A stretch of 64,000 nucleotides of DNA from Wenxinia marina DSM 24838 (GTDB lineage: Bacteria > Pseudomonadota > Alphaproteobacteria > Rhodobacterales > Rhodobacteraceae), in the NCBI RefSeq assembly GCF_000379485.1, contig NZ_KB902315.1:63489-127488 (forward strand). The letters are read 5' to 3'. The notes below the pieces were generated by a model. That model did no database searches, was not told the DNA's origin, and saw only the letters and a program-made list of their open reading frames with translations. The position numbers and the translations under genes were made by a program. Position 1 is the stretch's first letter. The number at the start of each line of letters is the position of its first letter. Of this stretch, positions 1 to 8,735 are shown piece after piece.

Positions 1-30
1 AGGCCGGGGCGGGACTCCGGGAACGGACTG

Positions 31-65
31 GAGGGCGGCGTCTGGCCGAAGTCGGACGCTCCGAC
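31..65. repeat. Partial copy of the GCGTCTGGCC hairpin repeat
   Basis: This stretch shares the core GAGGGCGGCGTCTGGCC with the two full repeat units at 4325-4532 and 4590-4792. It is followed by a diverged right arm (GTCGGACGC), so the hairpin is imperfect. Only the first ~35 bases of the unit are present before the sequence diverges. Confidence 0.6.
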
Positions 66-81
66 GTCGCAGTGCACCGGG

Positions 82-136
82 ATGGTGGGTGTCACCCACT
101 TTACCCCGGCGCCGTAGGGTGGGTGAAACCCACCAT
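82..136 (-). terminator. Inverted repeat downstream of the copper ATPase gene
   Basis: Arms at 82-98 and 120-136 match at 16 of 17 positions (ATGGTGGGTNTCACCCA), with a 21-nt loop. Each arm is itself nearly palindromic. It begins 10 bases after the minus-strand stop codon at 146, so it is best read as the transcription end of copA. There is no clear U-tract. It could also be a REP-type element. Confidence 0.5.
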
Positions 137-145
137 GCCGCCCCC

Positions 146-2482
146 TCAGATCCGCACCCTCCGCAGGCGCAGCGCGTTGGCGATCACCGACACCGACGAC
201 AGGCTCATCGCCAGCGCCGCGATCATCGGCGACAGCAGGACGCCGATCACCGGGTACAGCACCCCCGCCGCCACCGGCACGCCGAGGCCGTTGTAGAGGA
301 ACGCGAACGCGAGGTTCGTCTTGATGTTGCGCACCGTCGCCCGGCTCAGCCGGCGCGCCGCCACCAGCCCCGACAGGTCGCCCCCCACCAGCGTCACGCC
401 CGCGCTTTCCAGCGCCACGTCCGCGCCCGTCCCCATCGCGACGCCGACGTCCGCCGCCGCCAGCGCGGGAGCGTCGTTCACGCCGTCGCCGGCCATCGCC
501 ACCGTCCGCCCCTCGGCCTGCAGCCTGCGGATCGCGTCCAGCTTGCCGTCGGGCAGGACGCCCGCCACCACCTCGTCGATGCCGAGATCGCGGGCCACCG
601 CCCGCGCGGTCGCCTCGGCGTCGCCGGTCAGCATGACGATCCGCAGCCCTTCGGCATGGAGCGCCCGGATCGCGCCGGGCGTCGTCTCCTTCACCCGGTC
701 CGCCACCGTCAGCAGCCCGGCCGCCCGGCCATCCACCGCGACGAACATCGCTGTCCGCCCCTGCGCCCGCGCGGCGTCCGCCGCCGCGGCGAAGGCGGCC
801 GGGTCGGCCCCCTCCTCCGCCATCAGCGCCGCGGTGCCGACCGCCACGCGGCGACCCTCCACCGTGCCGCGCACGCCCTTGCCGGTGACGCTGTCGAAGC
901 CGGACGCCTCCGGGACGGTCAGCCCGTGCTCACGGGCGCCGTCGACGATGGCCTTCGCCAGCGGATGCTCCGACGCCGCCTCCAGCGCCGCGGCAAGGCG
1001 CAGCGCGTCGTCGTCGCCTTCCACGCCCACCAGCGCTGGCTTGCCTTCCGTCAGCGTCCCCGTCTTGTCGACGACGAGCGTGTCCACCGCCGCCAGCCGC
1101 TCCAGCGCCTCGGCGTTGCGGATAAGGATCCCGCGCGAGGCGCCGCGGCCGACGCCGACCATCACCGACATCGGCGTGGCGAGGCCGAGGGCGCAGGGGC
1201 AGGCGATGATGAGGACCGAGACGGCGGCGATCAGGCCGAGGCCCATCGCCGGCGGCGGCCCCCAGATCGACCAGGCGGCGAAGGCGATGACGGCGACCGC
1301 CACGACCAGCGGCACGAACCAGCCCGCCACCTGGTCGGCGAGGCGCTGGATCGGGGCGCGGCTGCGCTGCGCGCCGGCGACCATCTCGGCGATGCGGGAC
1401 AGCATCGTGTCGGCGCCGACGCGGGTGGCGGTCATGACGAAGCTGCCGGTGGCGTTCAGCGAGCCGCCCGTGACCGGGTCGCCGCGGCCCTTCTCCACCG
1501 GCACCGGCTCCCCCGTGATCATGCTCTCGTCCACCGCCGAGGCGCCGTCCGTCACCTCGCCGTCCACCGGCACCGCCTCGCCCGGCCGCACGCGCAGCCG
1601 GTCGCCGGCGCGCACCATCTCCAGCGGGATGTCCCGCTCGCCGCGGGCGTCGATGAGGCGGGCGGTCTTGGGCGCGAGGTCGAGAAGAGCGCGGATCGCG
1701 CCGCCCGTCTGCTCGCGCGCGCGCAGCTCCATCAGCTGGCCAAGGAGGACGAGGACGACGATCACCGCCGCCGCCTCGAAGTAGACGCCGACCTCGCCGG
1801 CATGGCCGCGGAACTGCGCGGGGAAGAGGCCGGGCGCGAGCGTGGCGACGACCGAGTAGAGGTAGGCCACCCCGGTGCCCAGCGCGATCAGCGTGAACAT
1901 GTTGAGGTTGCGGGTCCGAACCGACGCCCAGCCGCGCTGGAAGAACGGCGCCCCGCACCAGAGGACGACCGGCGTCGCGAGCGCCAGCTCGGCCCAGTTC
2001 AGCGCCGCGACGTTCAAGTCGTGGAACAGGCCCGGCAGCAGATGCCGCCCCATCGCCAGCAGGAACAGCGGCACCGTCAGCGCGGCGCCGATGGCGAAGC
2101 GGCGGCGGAAGTCGACGTACTCCTCGGACGGGCCTTCGGTCAGCGCCACGCCCTTCGGCTCCAGCGCCATGCCGCAGATCGGACAGGTGCCGGGGCCGAC
2201 CTGCTCGATCTCGGGGTCCATCGGGCAGGTGTAGATCTGGTCCTTCGCCTTCGGCCGCGGCGGCGCCTTCAACGCGGGGTCGAGGTAGATCTCGGGCCGG
2301 GTCTCGAACTTCGTCTTGCACCTGGGGTTGCAGAAGTAGAACGTCTCGCCCTCGTGCTCGGCCGTGTACTTGGCCGTGGCCATCGTGACCTTCATCCCGC
2401 AGACCGGGTCGATCGCCTTGCCGTCCTTCGCCGCAGGGGCGTCGTGGGCATGGTGATGGTGGGCGTCATCGTGCGTCTGCAT
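146..2482 (-). CDS. copA: Cu(I)-translocating P1B-type ATPase with YHS domain
   Basis: Predicted inner-membrane pump that exports Cu(I) (possibly Ag(I)) from the cytoplasm, 778 aa. In order: a His-rich N-terminus (residues 4-13), a YHS domain (about 23-67, with CGM and CNPRC cysteines), a heavy-metal-binding segment (about 84-109, TCPMDP...CPICGM), transmembrane helices, the CPC permeation motif in ACPCALG (about 427), the phosphorylation motif DKTGTLT (about 472) and GDGVNDAP (about 665). The YN and MSLSS motifs in the last two helices are those of Cu(I) P1B-1 pumps. No classical HMA domain is present. The ATG at 2482 is chosen because upstream in-frame codons run through the operator region. 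It diverges from csoR, and both G-tract palindromes lie in the shared promoter, so copper-responsive derepression is likely. Confidence 0.95.
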   Translation of the reverse strand: MQTHDDAHHHHAHDAPAAKDGKAIDPVCGMKVTMATAKYTAEHEGETFYFCNPRCKTKFETRPEIYLDPALKAPPRPKAKDQIYTCPMDPEIEQVGPGTCPICGMALEPKGVALTEGPSEEYVDFRRRFAIGAALTVPLFLLAMGRHLLPGLFHDLNVAALNWAELALATPVVLWCGAPFFQRGWASVRTRNLNMFTLIALGTGVAYLYSVVATLAPGLFPAQFRGHAGEVGVYFEAAAVIVVLVLLGQLMELRAREQTGGAIRALLDLAPKTARLIDARGERDIPLEMVRAGDRLRVRPGEAVPVDGEVTDGASAVDESMITGEPVPVEKGRGDPVTGGSLNATGSFVMTATRVGADTMLSRIAEMVAGAQRSRAPIQRLADQVAGWFVPLVVAVAVIAFAAWSIWGPPPAMGLGLIAAVSVLIIACPCALGLATPMSVMVGVGRGASRGILIRNAEALERLAAVDTLVVDKTGTLTEGKPALVGVEGDDDALRLAAALEAASEHPLAKAIVDGAREHGLTVPEASGFDSVTGKGVRGTVEGRRVAVGTAALMAEEGADPAAFAAAADAARAQGRTAMFVAVDGRAAGLLTVADRVKETTPGAIRALHAEGLRIVMLTGDAEATARAVARDLGIDEVVAGVLPDGKLDAIRRLQAEGRTVAMAGDGVNDAPALAAADVGVAMGTGADVALESAGVTLVGGDLSGLVAARRLSRATVRNIKTNLAFAFLYNGLGVPVAAGVLYPVIGVLLSPMIAALAMSLSSVSVIANALRLRRVRI

Positions 2483-2502
2483 GGCTGGTCCCTTCGTCCC
2501 GT

Positions 2503-2519
2503 ATGCCCCCGGGGGGCAT
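2503..2519. promoter_or_regulatory. CsoR-type operator 1
   Basis: ATGCCCCC-G-GGGGGCAT is a perfect 17-base palindrome just upstream of the copA start. A C-tract/G-tract palindrome flanked by AT matches known CsoR/FrmR-family operators. Repression by the adjacent CsoR is an inference from its position between the divergent genes. Confidence 0.75.
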
Positions 2520-2534
2520 CCATGCCGGTGGACA

Positions 2535-2553
2535 TATACCCAAGGGGGGTATA
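2535..2553. promoter_or_regulatory. CsoR-type operator 2
   Basis: TATACCCAAGGGGGGTATA has 6-bp arms TATACC/GGTATA around a G-rich centre, and it starts 32 bases after operator 1. It sits 28 bases before the csoR ATG, suggesting autoregulation together with control of copA. Confidence 0.75.
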
Positions 2554-2580
2554 GAGGCAAGGGCGGATCAGGAGACTGCG

Positions 2581-2862
2581 ATGGCCCACGACAAGCAGAA
2601 CCGCGAGGCCGTGCTGAAGCGGCTGAACCGCCTTGCCGGGCAGGTGCAGGGCGTCGCCCGGATGGTCGAGGACGGACGCTACTGCGTGGACGTGCTGAAC
2701 CAGACCGCGGCCATCCGCTCGGCCCTGCGCGCCGTGGAGCGGCTGCTGATCGAGGACCATGCCCGCACCTGCATGGAGGACGCCATCGTCGCGGGCGACC
2801 AGGACCGCCAGCGGCAGATGTTCCAGGAGGTGGTGGAGCTGCTGGAGAAGGTCCGCGACTGA
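2581..2862 (+). CDS. csoR: Copper-sensing repressor, CsoR/FrmR family
   Basis: A 93-aa all-helical metal-sensing repressor. The Cu(I) ligand triad of the family is intact, with Cys35, His60 and Cys64 at the same spacing as C36-H61-C65 of Mycobacterium CsoR. The N-terminus ([20 protein letters not shown]) is the typical DNA-binding helix. The ATG at 2581 follows AGGAGACTGCG, a good ribosome site; an upstream in-frame ATG at 2503 would put coding sequence across the operators and is rejected. It is divergent from copA with two operators between. Copper binding is expected to release DNA and allow the pump to be made. Confidence 0.93.
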   Translation: MAHDKQNREAVLKRLNRLAGQVQGVARMVEDGRYCVDVLNQTAAIRSALRAVERLLIEDHARTCMEDAIVAGDQDRQRQMFQEVVELLEKVRD

Positions 2863-2887
2863 GCGCTTGACCGACTCATATCCGTCA

Positions 2888-2909
2888 GGTTATGCGTCTT
2901 CGCATAGCC
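2888..2909. promoter_or_regulatory. Inverted repeat abutting the ArsR start codon
   Basis: GGTTATGCG (2888-2896) and CGCATAGCC (2901-2909) form a dyad with one mismatch and a 4-base centre, ending one base before the ATG at 2911. Its size and position suit an autoregulatory site for the winged-helix ArsR protein encoded next. GGTTATG recurs at 2914-2920 inside the gene start. Confidence 0.5.
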
Positions 2910-2910
2910 G

Positions 2911-3243
2911 ATGGGTTATGAGATGCAGTCGCCCGACCACCTGTTCCGCACCCTCGCCGACCCCACCCGCCGCGCGCTGTTCGAGCGGCTGTGCCGGGAC
3001 GGCGATCTCACGGTCGGGGCGCTGACGGAACGCGCCGGCGTCTCGCAGCCCGCCGTCTCCAAGCACCTGCGCCAGCTGAAGGAGGCCGGCCTCGTCTCCG
3101 ACCATCCCGAGGGGCGGCAGACGCGCTATTCCGCGCGGCCGAAGGCGCTGGCGCCGCTGCTCGACTGGACGGCGGAGATGGCGGCCTACTGGGAGGGCCG
3201 CCTGGACGCCCTCGAAGACCTGCTGAAGAGGATCGACCAATGA
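2911..3243 (+). CDS. ArsR-family winged-helix regulator (AHSA1-associated)
   Basis: A 110-aa ArsR/SmtB-type repressor. The recognition helix region reads AGVSQPAVSKHLRQLKEAGLV, followed by a wing (EGRQTRYSARPKAL). The cysteine metal box of arsenic or zinc sensors (ELCVCDL) is absent, so metal sensing is unlikely. The gene overlaps the next one, an SRPBCC/AHSA1 protein, by ATGA. This ArsR plus AHSA1 pairing is common in Alphaproteobacteria. ATG 2911 is used; ATG 2923 four codons later is a possible alternative. A dyad lies directly before the start, consistent with autorepression. Confidence 0.88.
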   Translation: MGYEMQSPDHLFRTLADPTRRALFERLCRDGDLTVGALTERAGVSQPAVSKHLRQLKEAGLVSDHPEGRQTRYSARPKALAPLLDWTAEMAAYWEGRLDALEDLLKRIDQ

Positions 3244-3656
3244 ACGACACGGCCCCCGACATCCGCACCGTTGTCATCGAGCGCGACCTCGCCCACCCGC
3301 CCGAGCGGGTCTGGCGCGCGCTGACGCAGCCCGCCCTGATGGCCGAGTGGCTGATGAAGTCGGATTTCGCGCCGGAGGTCGGACACGGCTTCACCTTCGA
3401 GGGCGACTGGGGCGCGGTGGATGGCCGCGTGCTGGAGGTCGAGACCGGGCGCAGACTGCGCTATACGTGGGAGGCGATGGGGCTGGAGAGCGTGGTGACG
3501 TGGACGCTGACCGAGACCGAGGGGGGCACCCGTCTGCGGATGGAGCAGACCGGCTTCCGGCCCGACCAGACCCAGGCGTTCCACGGCGCCCGCTATGGGT
3601 GGACGAACTTCCTGGATCAGTTGCAGACCCTGCTCGACACGGAGACCCCGGAATGA
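3240..3656 (+). CDS. SRPBCC / AHSA1-domain protein
   Basis: A 138-aa single-domain START-like protein of the AHSA1 (activator of Hsp90 ATPase homologue 1-like) group. The typical beginning is VIERDLAHPPERVWRALTQP, followed by MAEWL and the C-terminal helix GARYGWTNFLDQLQTLL. The family makes a hydrophobic cavity for small ligands, and the ligand here is unknown. Its ATG overlaps the ArsR stop (3241-3243), and its own stop overlaps the next ATG, so the three genes are translated as one unit. The stand-alone bacterial form lacks the N-terminal Aha1 domain, so a real Hsp90 link should not be assumed. Confidence 0.9.
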   Translation: MNDTAPDIRTVVIERDLAHPPERVWRALTQPALMAEWLMKSDFAPEVGHGFTFEGDWGAVDGRVLEVETGRRLRYTWEAMGLESVVTWTLTETEGGTRLRMEQTGFRPDQTQAFHGARYGWTNFLDQLQTLLDTETPE

Positions 3657-3868
3657 CCCTCGCCGCCTGGACCCGGCAGTTGCACCGCTGGATCGCGATC
3701 CTGTTCACCCTCGCCGTGGTGGCCAACTTCGCCGCCATCGCCATCGTGGGCGAGCCGGCGATGTGGGTCTACATGCTGCCGCTGCCGCCCTTGTTCCTGC
3801 TGCTGTTCACCGGCCTGTACCTCTTCGCCCTGCCCTACCTGCGGCGGGGCCGGACGCCGGCGGAGTAG
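3653..3868 (+). CDS. Small two-helix membrane protein
   Basis: A 71-aa hydrophobic protein. Two membrane segments are visible (about residues 13-33 and 40-62), with a positively charged end (LRRGRTPAE). It starts in an ATGA overlap with the SRPBCC gene, which strongly supports that it is real and part of the ArsR operon. No enzymatic motif is seen. Similar tiny membrane proteins often follow ArsR/AHSA1 pairs, and their function is unknown. Confidence 0.75.
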   Translation: MTLAAWTRQLHRWIAILFTLAVVANFAAIAIVGEPAMWVYMLPLPPLFLLLFTGLYLFALPYLRRGRTPAE

Positions 3869-3872
3869 GCGC

Positions 3873-4283
3873 ATGGCTGAGGGACCGCGCCTGCTGGCGG
3901 GCGGCAATCCGCAGATCCCCAAGGGCGACGGGCAGGCGCCCGTCGACGCCTACATCGCCGCGATGCCGGGCTGGAAGCAGGAGATCGGCCGCGGCGTCGA
4001 GGCGCTGGTGACCGAGCTGGTGCCGGAGGCGACCCGGGCCGTCCGCTGGAACTCGCCCTTCTGGGGGGTGGAGGGACAGGGATTCTTCCTGTCGATCCAC
4101 TGCCTGACGAAGGTGGTGCGCTGCACCTTCTTCGCCGGCCGGTCGCTGGACCCGGTGCCGGCGGGCGGGACGCCGAAGGCGGAGCCGGCGCGGTGGGCGG
4201 ATGTCGGCGAGGGCGAGTTCGACGAGGGCGCGTTCCGGGTTTGGATCGCGCAGGCCGCAAGGGTGCCGGGATGGACGCCGTAG
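3873..4283 (+). CDS. DUF1801 domain protein
   Basis: A 136-aa protein with a DUF1801 (YdhG/YdeI-like) fold. It shows the typical AYIAAMPGWKQEIGRGVEALV start, the core AVRWNSPFWGVEGQGFFLSI, and the segment KVVRCTFFAGRSLDP. Structures in this family resemble the iron-binding frataxin fold, but biochemical roles are not settled. It lies 4 bases after the small membrane protein gene on the same strand, so it probably belongs to the ArsR operon. It ends just before the repeat region. Confidence 0.85.
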   Translation: MAEGPRLLAGGNPQIPKGDGQAPVDAYIAAMPGWKQEIGRGVEALVTELVPEATRAVRWNSPFWGVEGQGFFLSIHCLTKVVRCTFFAGRSLDPVPAGGTPKAEPARWADVGEGEFDEGAFRVWIAQAARVPGWTP

Positions 4284-4324
4284 GGTGGATGCGCGGTTCT
4301 AGCGTTGATTGACGGGATAGACGG

Positions 4325-4532
4325 AGGGCGGCGTCTGGCCGCGGTCAGACGCTCCGACCTTTCGGTAAAGGCGGTTTATGCCGCTGTTCCCGCATGTCTT
4401 CGATCGTCTCGCAGGTGGTGCGGTAGCGTCTGGCCGGGGGGCGGCAAGGCGCTGCCCGGGCCGCCTGGCCTGCGCGGCTGAGGCCGGGCGGGGCGCGACT
4501 GGACCGGTGAAAGCTGCAGGAGTAGCCGCCAC
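4325..4532. repeat. Hairpin-bearing repeat, unit A
   Basis: First of two direct copies of a ~205-bp non-coding element. It begins AGGGCGGCGTCTGGCC and ends CTGCAGGAGTAGCCGCCAC. It carries a hairpin at 4331-4352 (GCGTCTGGCC/GGTCAGACGC) and a second, degenerated one from 4436 (GCGTCTGGCCG with a decayed right arm). The shared tail includes GGGCGGGGCGCGACTGGACC. No convincing gene lies within. It resembles a REP/BIME-type palindromic repeat cluster. Confidence 0.75.
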
Positions 4533-4589
4533 CGGCGGCCGGTTGCGGCGGACCCGCATTCCTCGAAATGAAGGTCTGGAAATGACAGT

Positions 4590-4792
4590 AGGGCGGCGTC
4601 TGGCCGCGGTCAGACGCCCCGACGCGGTGGTGAGAGAAATTTATGACGCTGCTCCCGCATGACTTTGATCGTCTCGCAGGTGGTGGGGTAGCGTCTGGCC
4701 GGGGGGCGGCCAGACGCTGCCCGGGCCGCTCGCGCGGCTGATTCCGGGCGGGGCGCGACTGGACCGGTGAAAGCTGCAGGAGTAGCCGCCAC
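4590..4792. repeat. Hairpin-bearing repeat, unit B
   Basis: Second direct copy, separated from unit A by 57 bases of unrelated sequence. Hairpins lie at 4596-4617 and 4691-4717. The latter is perfect (GCGTCTGGCCG/CGGCCAGACGC, 11-bp stem) where unit A is decayed. Differences from unit A are scattered substitutions and small indels, so the duplication is not very recent. The rest of 4284-4866 contains no gene that I can support. Confidence 0.75.
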
Positions 4793-4866
4793 AGGTAGTG
4801 CGCCCGTTCTCGTCGAGGCCCCGGCTCAGGGCCGGGGCGGGCTGGCCCTAGACGGGGCCATCGAGC

Positions 4867-7056
4867 CTACCGCCCCGCCGCCTCCAGCGCCGCGATGACC
4901 TTGTCCGGCGTCGCCGGCAGGTGCCGGATCCGCACCCCGGCCGCCGCGTGGATCGCGTTCAGCACCGCGCCGCCGGACCCGGAGATCCCGAGCTCGCCGA
5001 CGCCCTTGGACTGCATCGGGTTCGCCCAGTCGTCGCGGTCGTCGACGAAGTCCGCCTCGATCCGCCCCGCCGCGTCGGCGTGGGCCGCGACATGGTAGTT
5101 GGCGAGGTCGCGATTGGCGATGTGGCCGGTGCGCGGGTCGTGGTGCAGCTCCTCGGTCAGCGCGCCGCCGAGGCCCCAGATCATGCCGCCGACGGCCTGG
5201 CTGGTCGCCGTCTTGCGGTTCAGCACCCGGCCGATGTCGAACAGGCCGAGCATCCGCCGCACCCGGACCTCGCCGGTCCAGGCGTGGACGGCCACCTCGC
5301 AGAAATGCGCGCCCCAGCCGGCGGAGAGGTGACTCTTCGCCGCCTCGCCCGAGGCGATCTCGGCCTCGCCGACGAGCTCGTCCTGGACCAGATCGGCTAG
5401 CGACTTCTCCACGTTCGCGCCGCGGGCGATGCCGTCCTGCAGCGTCAGCTCGCCCGGCTCGCAGCCCAGCTGCGCGGCCAGCTGCTCGCGGATCCTGCGG
5501 GCCGCGAGGAACACGGCCGAGCCGGTGGAGCCGGCGCCGAACGAGCCGCCGGAGCCGGAGGCGCCGGGCAGGTCGGTGTCGGCGAGACGGACCTCGACCT
5601 TGCTTTCCGGCAGGCCCAGCAACTCGCCCGCGATCTGCGCGAGGATGGCGTAGCTGCCGGTGCCGATGTCGGTCATGTCGGTCTCGACCACCGCGCCTGC
5701 GCCGGTCAGGCGCACCCGCGCGGCGGCCTTCGTCAGCATGTTCTTGCGCGCCGCGGCGGCCATGCCGCAGCCGATCAGCCAGTCGCCGTCCCGCTCGGCC
5801 TTCGGCCGCTGCGCCCAGCCGAACCGCTCGGCGCCCTGCCGCAGGCAGTCTGCGAGACGGCGGCCGGAATAGTCCTGCCCGGTCAATGGCGCCGTGTCGG
5901 GGATGTTCTTCAGCCGGAGCTCGACCGGGTCCATCCCGAGCTCGCCTGCCAGTTCGTCCACCGCCGCTTCCAGCACCACCATGCCCACCGCCTCGCCCGG
6001 CGCGCGGACCGAGCCGGAGGGTGTGCGGTGGATGCGCGCGACGCTCTGCTGGAAGCGCAGGGCCGCGGCGCCATAGGTGAACTGCGAGGCGTTGGTGGTG
6101 GGCTCGGCGAAGCTCTCCTCCGGGAGGTTCGAGACGAGGTCGTCGTGACCCAGCGCGAGCAGCCTGCCGTCGGCATCCGCAGCAAGCCGGACGTGCTGCG
6201 ACGTCTGCGTCCGGCGGAGCACCGCGTCGAACACCGTCTGACGCGCCATGACCACGCGCACCGGCCGGCCGAGGTCGCGGGACGCCAGCGCGGCGGACAC
6301 CGCCTCGGCGCCGATGCCGAGCTTGGAGCCGAAGCCGCCGCCGACGTAGGGCGACAGGATGCGGACCTCCGACGGATCGACGCCCACCGCGTCGGCCAGT
6401 TCCTTGCGGTTGAACCGCAGCATCTGCTGGCTGCCGTGCAGCGTCAGCCTGCCGCTGTCCCAGTGGGCGAGCGCCGCGTGCGGCTCCATCGCCGCCGAGA
6501 CCTGACCGGGCGTCGTGTAGGTGACGTCGACCTTCGCCGCCGCCCGTCCCCAAGCCTCGTCCCAGTCGCCTGTCGCGTCGGGATCGTCCGTCTCGACCTC
6601 GGAGGCGCTGTCGGGATCGACCTCCGCCCCGCCGGCGTCGTCATATTCCACGACGAGGCGTTGCGCCGCGTCGCGGGCCGCCTCGAACGTCTCGGCGACG
6701 ACGAGGGCGATCGGTTGGCCATGGTAGTCGACGCGGGGCCCCGGCTGGACCGGCGACTCGCCGGCCATGCCTTGTGCGGGGTTGCGGACGAAGTTCGGTC
6801 CCGACAGGACCGCCACCACCCCCTCGATCCCGGCGAGCGCGCTCTCGTCCAGCCGCGTCACCTTGCCTTTCGTGATCGTCGCCCGCACCAGCACGCCGTG
6901 CGCCGTGCCGTCCGGCAGGCGGTCGGCGGCGTAGTCGGCGCGGCCCGACACCTTGAGCGGGCCGTCGGGGCGGTTCATCGGTGTGCCGATCAGGCCCTGA
7001 CGGGTCTCGTCGAGCAGCCGCGGCAGCGGTTCGTCCATCTTGAAGGTCTGGGTCAT
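4867..7056 (-). CDS. paoC: Molybdenum-binding subunit of a xanthine dehydrogenase-family aldehyde oxidoreductase
   Basis: Large catalytic subunit, 729 aa, of a three-subunit molybdenum hydroxylase. It oxidises aldehydes (or N-heterocycles) with water as oxygen donor at a Mo-pterin cofactor. It shows the N-terminal [22 protein letters not shown], the substrate/cofactor segment [12 protein letters not shown], the glycine/serine-rich [16 protein letters not shown], and the C-terminal [20 protein letters not shown], whose Glu is the catalytic base in the family. ATG 7056 overlaps the FAD-subunit stop by 4 nt. The order 2Fe-2S, FAD, Mo equals E. coli paoABC. The substrate is not predictable. The XdhC/PaoD-type maturation factor is not in the window. 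Confidence 0.9.
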   Translation of the reverse strand: MTQTFKMDEPLPRLLDETRQGLIGTPMNRPDGPLKVSGRADYAADRLPDGTAHGVLVRATITKGKVTRLDESALAGIEGVVAVLSGPNFVRNPAQGMAGESPVQPGPRVDYHGQPIALVVAETFEAARDAAQRLVVEYDDAGGAEVDPDSASEVETDDPDATGDWDEAWGRAAAKVDVTYTTPGQVSAAMEPHAALAHWDSGRLTLHGSQQMLRFNRKELADAVGVDPSEVRILSPYVGGGFGSKLGIGAEAVSAALASRDLGRPVRVVMARQTVFDAVLRRTQTSQHVRLAADADGRLLALGHDDLVSNLPEESFAEPTTNASQFTYGAAALRFQQSVARIHRTPSGSVRAPGEAVGMVVLEAAVDELAGELGMDPVELRLKNIPDTAPLTGQDYSGRRLADCLRQGAERFGWAQRPKAERDGDWLIGCGMAAAARKNMLTKAAARVRLTGAGAVVETDMTDIGTGSYAILAQIAGELLGLPESKVEVRLADTDLPGASGSGGSFGAGSTGSAVFLAARRIREQLAAQLGCEPGELTLQDGIARGANVEKSLADLVQDELVGEAEIASGEAAKSHLSAGWGAHFCEVAVHAWTGEVRVRRMLGLFDIGRVLNRKTATSQAVGGMIWGLGGALTEELHHDPRTGHIANRDLANYHVAAHADAAGRIEADFVDDRDDWANPMQSKGVGELGISGSGGAVLNAIHAAAGVRIRHLPATPDKVIAALEAAGR

Positions 7057-8075
7057 GCGGCGGCGTCCGTCCTGTCGGTTCCGATGGAGGGCTCGGCGAG
7101 GCCCGTGGTCTCGCGCAGCACCGACACGAGGGTCCGGCGCAGCATCGGAAGCTTGAATTCGTTGTCCGGGTGCGGGGCGGCGTCCGCCGTCAGGCGATCG
7201 GCGGCGGCGCGGAACAGCGCATCGTCCGGCGCCTCGCCCTCCAGCATCGCGGTCACCGCGTCGTTCGCCCAAGGCCGCGGCGCGACGCCGCCGAAGGCGA
7301 GACGGGCGCGCGCGATGCGGCCGTCTTCCACCGTCACCACGGCCGCGACCGAGACCAGCGCGAAGGCATAGGAGGCGCGGTCCCGGACCTTGCGATAGGC
7401 CTGCACCGAGCCGGCCACGGGGGCCGGCAGGACCACGCCTGTCACGATCCCGTCCGGCCCCAGCACCGTCTCGATGTCCGGCCGGTCGGCGGGGAGCCGG
7501 TAGAACTCGTCCAGCGGCAGCGTCCGCTCCGACCCGTCTGCGGCGCGCACGGCGACCTTCGCGTCCAGCGCCCGCAGGGCGACCGCCATGTCCGAGGGAT
7601 GAGCGGCGAGGCAGTGCTCGGACGTGCCGAAGATCGCGAGCATCCGGCCGACCCCCTCCTTCGCGGCGCAGCCGGCGCCCGGCTCGCGCTTGTTGCAGGC
7701 CATCGCGGGGTCGTAGAAGTAGGGGCAGCGCGTGCGCTGCAGCAGGTTGCCGCCGGTGGTGGCCTTGTTGCGGATCTGCCCGGACGCGCCGGAGAGGAGC
7801 GCGCGGGACAGCACCGGCCAGCCGGCGCGGATGCGGCCGTCGGCGGCCAGGTCGGAGTTGCGGACCAGCGCACCGACGCGCAGGCCGTCGCCGTCCGCCT
7901 CGATCCCGTCCAGACCGGGCACCCGGCCGATATCGACCAGCCGCTCGGGCGTCATGATCTGCAGCTTCATCAGGTCGAGGATGTTGGTCCCGCCGGCGAT
8001 CACCGCCGCGGTCTTGCCCAGCTGCGCGCCCGCCTCGTCCAGCGTGCCGGCGCGGGTATAGTCGAAGGGCCTCAT
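7053..8075 (-). CDS. paoB: FAD-binding subunit of the molybdenum hydroxylase
   Basis: A 340-aa middle subunit that accepts electrons from the iron-sulfur subunit at FAD. It carries the FAD-binding [16 protein letters not shown] near the N-terminus and [19 protein letters not shown]. Cysteines at RTRCPYF, AMACNK, GAGCAA and SEHCL form the insert that binds a [4Fe-4S] cluster in E. coli PaoB and is missing from ordinary XdhB. This supports the PaoABC assignment. It overlaps both neighbours by 4 nt (ATGA), so the three subunits are translationally coupled. Confidence 0.92.
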   Translation of the reverse strand: MRPFDYTRAGTLDEAGAQLGKTAAVIAGGTNILDLMKLQIMTPERLVDIGRVPGLDGIEADGDGLRVGALVRNSDLAADGRIRAGWPVLSRALLSGASGQIRNKATTGGNLLQRTRCPYFYDPAMACNKREPGAGCAAKEGVGRMLAIFGTSEHCLAAHPSDMAVALRALDAKVAVRAADGSERTLPLDEFYRLPADRPDIETVLGPDGIVTGVVLPAPVAGSVQAYRKVRDRASYAFALVSVAAVVTVEDGRIARARLAFGGVAPRPWANDAVTAMLEGEAPDDALFRAAADRLTADAAPHPDNEFKLPMLRRTLVSVLRETTGLAEPSIGTDRTDAAA

Positions 8076-8575
8076 TCCTTGCCCTCCACGCTGTGGATGG
8101 CCTGACGGATGAAGGGATAGGCCGAGCAGCGGCAGAGATTGCCGCTCATCCGTTCAGCGATCTCGGAATCGTCCAGCGCCACGTCGCCCGACAGCGAGGC
8201 CGAGACGTGGGACGGGTCGCCCGCCTTCGCCTCCTCCAGCATGCCGGTGGCGGACATGATCTGCCCCGGGGTGCAGTAGCCGCACTGGTAGCCGTCGCAG
8301 TCCACGAAGGCCTGCTGCAGCGGCGCCAGCGCGCCGGGCTCTCCCAGCCCCTCGACGGTCGTGATCTCGTCGCCGTCGTGCATTGCGGCGAGCGTCAGGC
8401 AGGAATTGATCCGGCGGCCGTTCACCAGCACCGTGCAGGCGCCGCACTGACCGTGGTCGCAGCCCTTCTTGGTGCCGTAGAGGCCGATATGGTCGCGCAG
8501 CGCGTCGAGAAGCGTCGTGCGCGGGTCGTGATCGAGCGCGTAGGCCCGTCCGTTCACGTCAAGTTGCGTGTGCAT
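8072..8575 (-). CDS. paoA: [2Fe-2S] subunit of the molybdenum hydroxylase
   Basis: A 167-aa iron-sulfur subunit that carries electrons from molybdenum to FAD. The plant-ferredoxin-type cluster ligands are C39, C44, C47 and C59 (CDHGQCGAC...C). The second cluster uses C98, C101, C148 and C150 (CGYC...CRC). ATG 8575 is preceded by GGGAGAGA, a good ribosome site. E. coli PaoA has a Tat signal; none is visible here, so the complex probably stays cytoplasmic. It is the first gene of the operon and is divergent from the glycerate kinase gene, with a perfect 15-base palindrome between. Confidence 0.92.
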   Translation of the reverse strand: MHTQLDVNGRAYALDHDPRTTLLDALRDHIGLYGTKKGCDHGQCGACTVLVNGRRINSCLTLAAMHDGDEITTVEGLGEPGALAPLQQAFVDCDGYQCGYCTPGQIMSATGMLEEAKAGDPSHVSASLSGDVALDDSEIAERMSGNLCRCSAYPFIRQAIHSVEGKE

Positions 8576-8596
8576 GTCTCTCCCGCGGGTCTGAGG

Positions 8597-8611
8597 GTCC
8601 GTGGCACGGAC
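8597..8611. promoter_or_regulatory. Palindrome between divergent pao operon and glycerate kinase
   Basis: GTCCGTG-G-CACGGAC is a perfect 15-base palindrome 22 bases upstream of the paoA start. A second, looser dyad GGGTGGCG/CGCCACCC spans 8643-8690. A regulator binding here could act on both divergent genes. No regulator gene is adjacent, so this is an inference. Confidence 0.35.
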
Positions 8612-8735
8612 GGGCCGCGCGCTCCCTCCGCAAACAGGCGAAGGGTGGCGGGGGTTCCACGGCCCCGTGCCCTTGCGGCGTGGCGCCACCCGCGCGAGGC
8701 GGCTAAAGCTGCCCGGTCTGCCGGAGGATCCGCCC

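Noticed and set aside
89-2554. Long open frame on the plus strand opposite copA
   Set aside because: It is Arg/His/Ala-rich low-complexity translation, a by-product of GC-rich codon use in the true gene. It has no motifs, and it also crosses the operators.
3240-3656. AHSA1 protein as an Hsp90 activator
   Set aside because: Only the START-like domain is present. Bacterial stand-alone members have no demonstrated Hsp90 role and no htpG gene is near.
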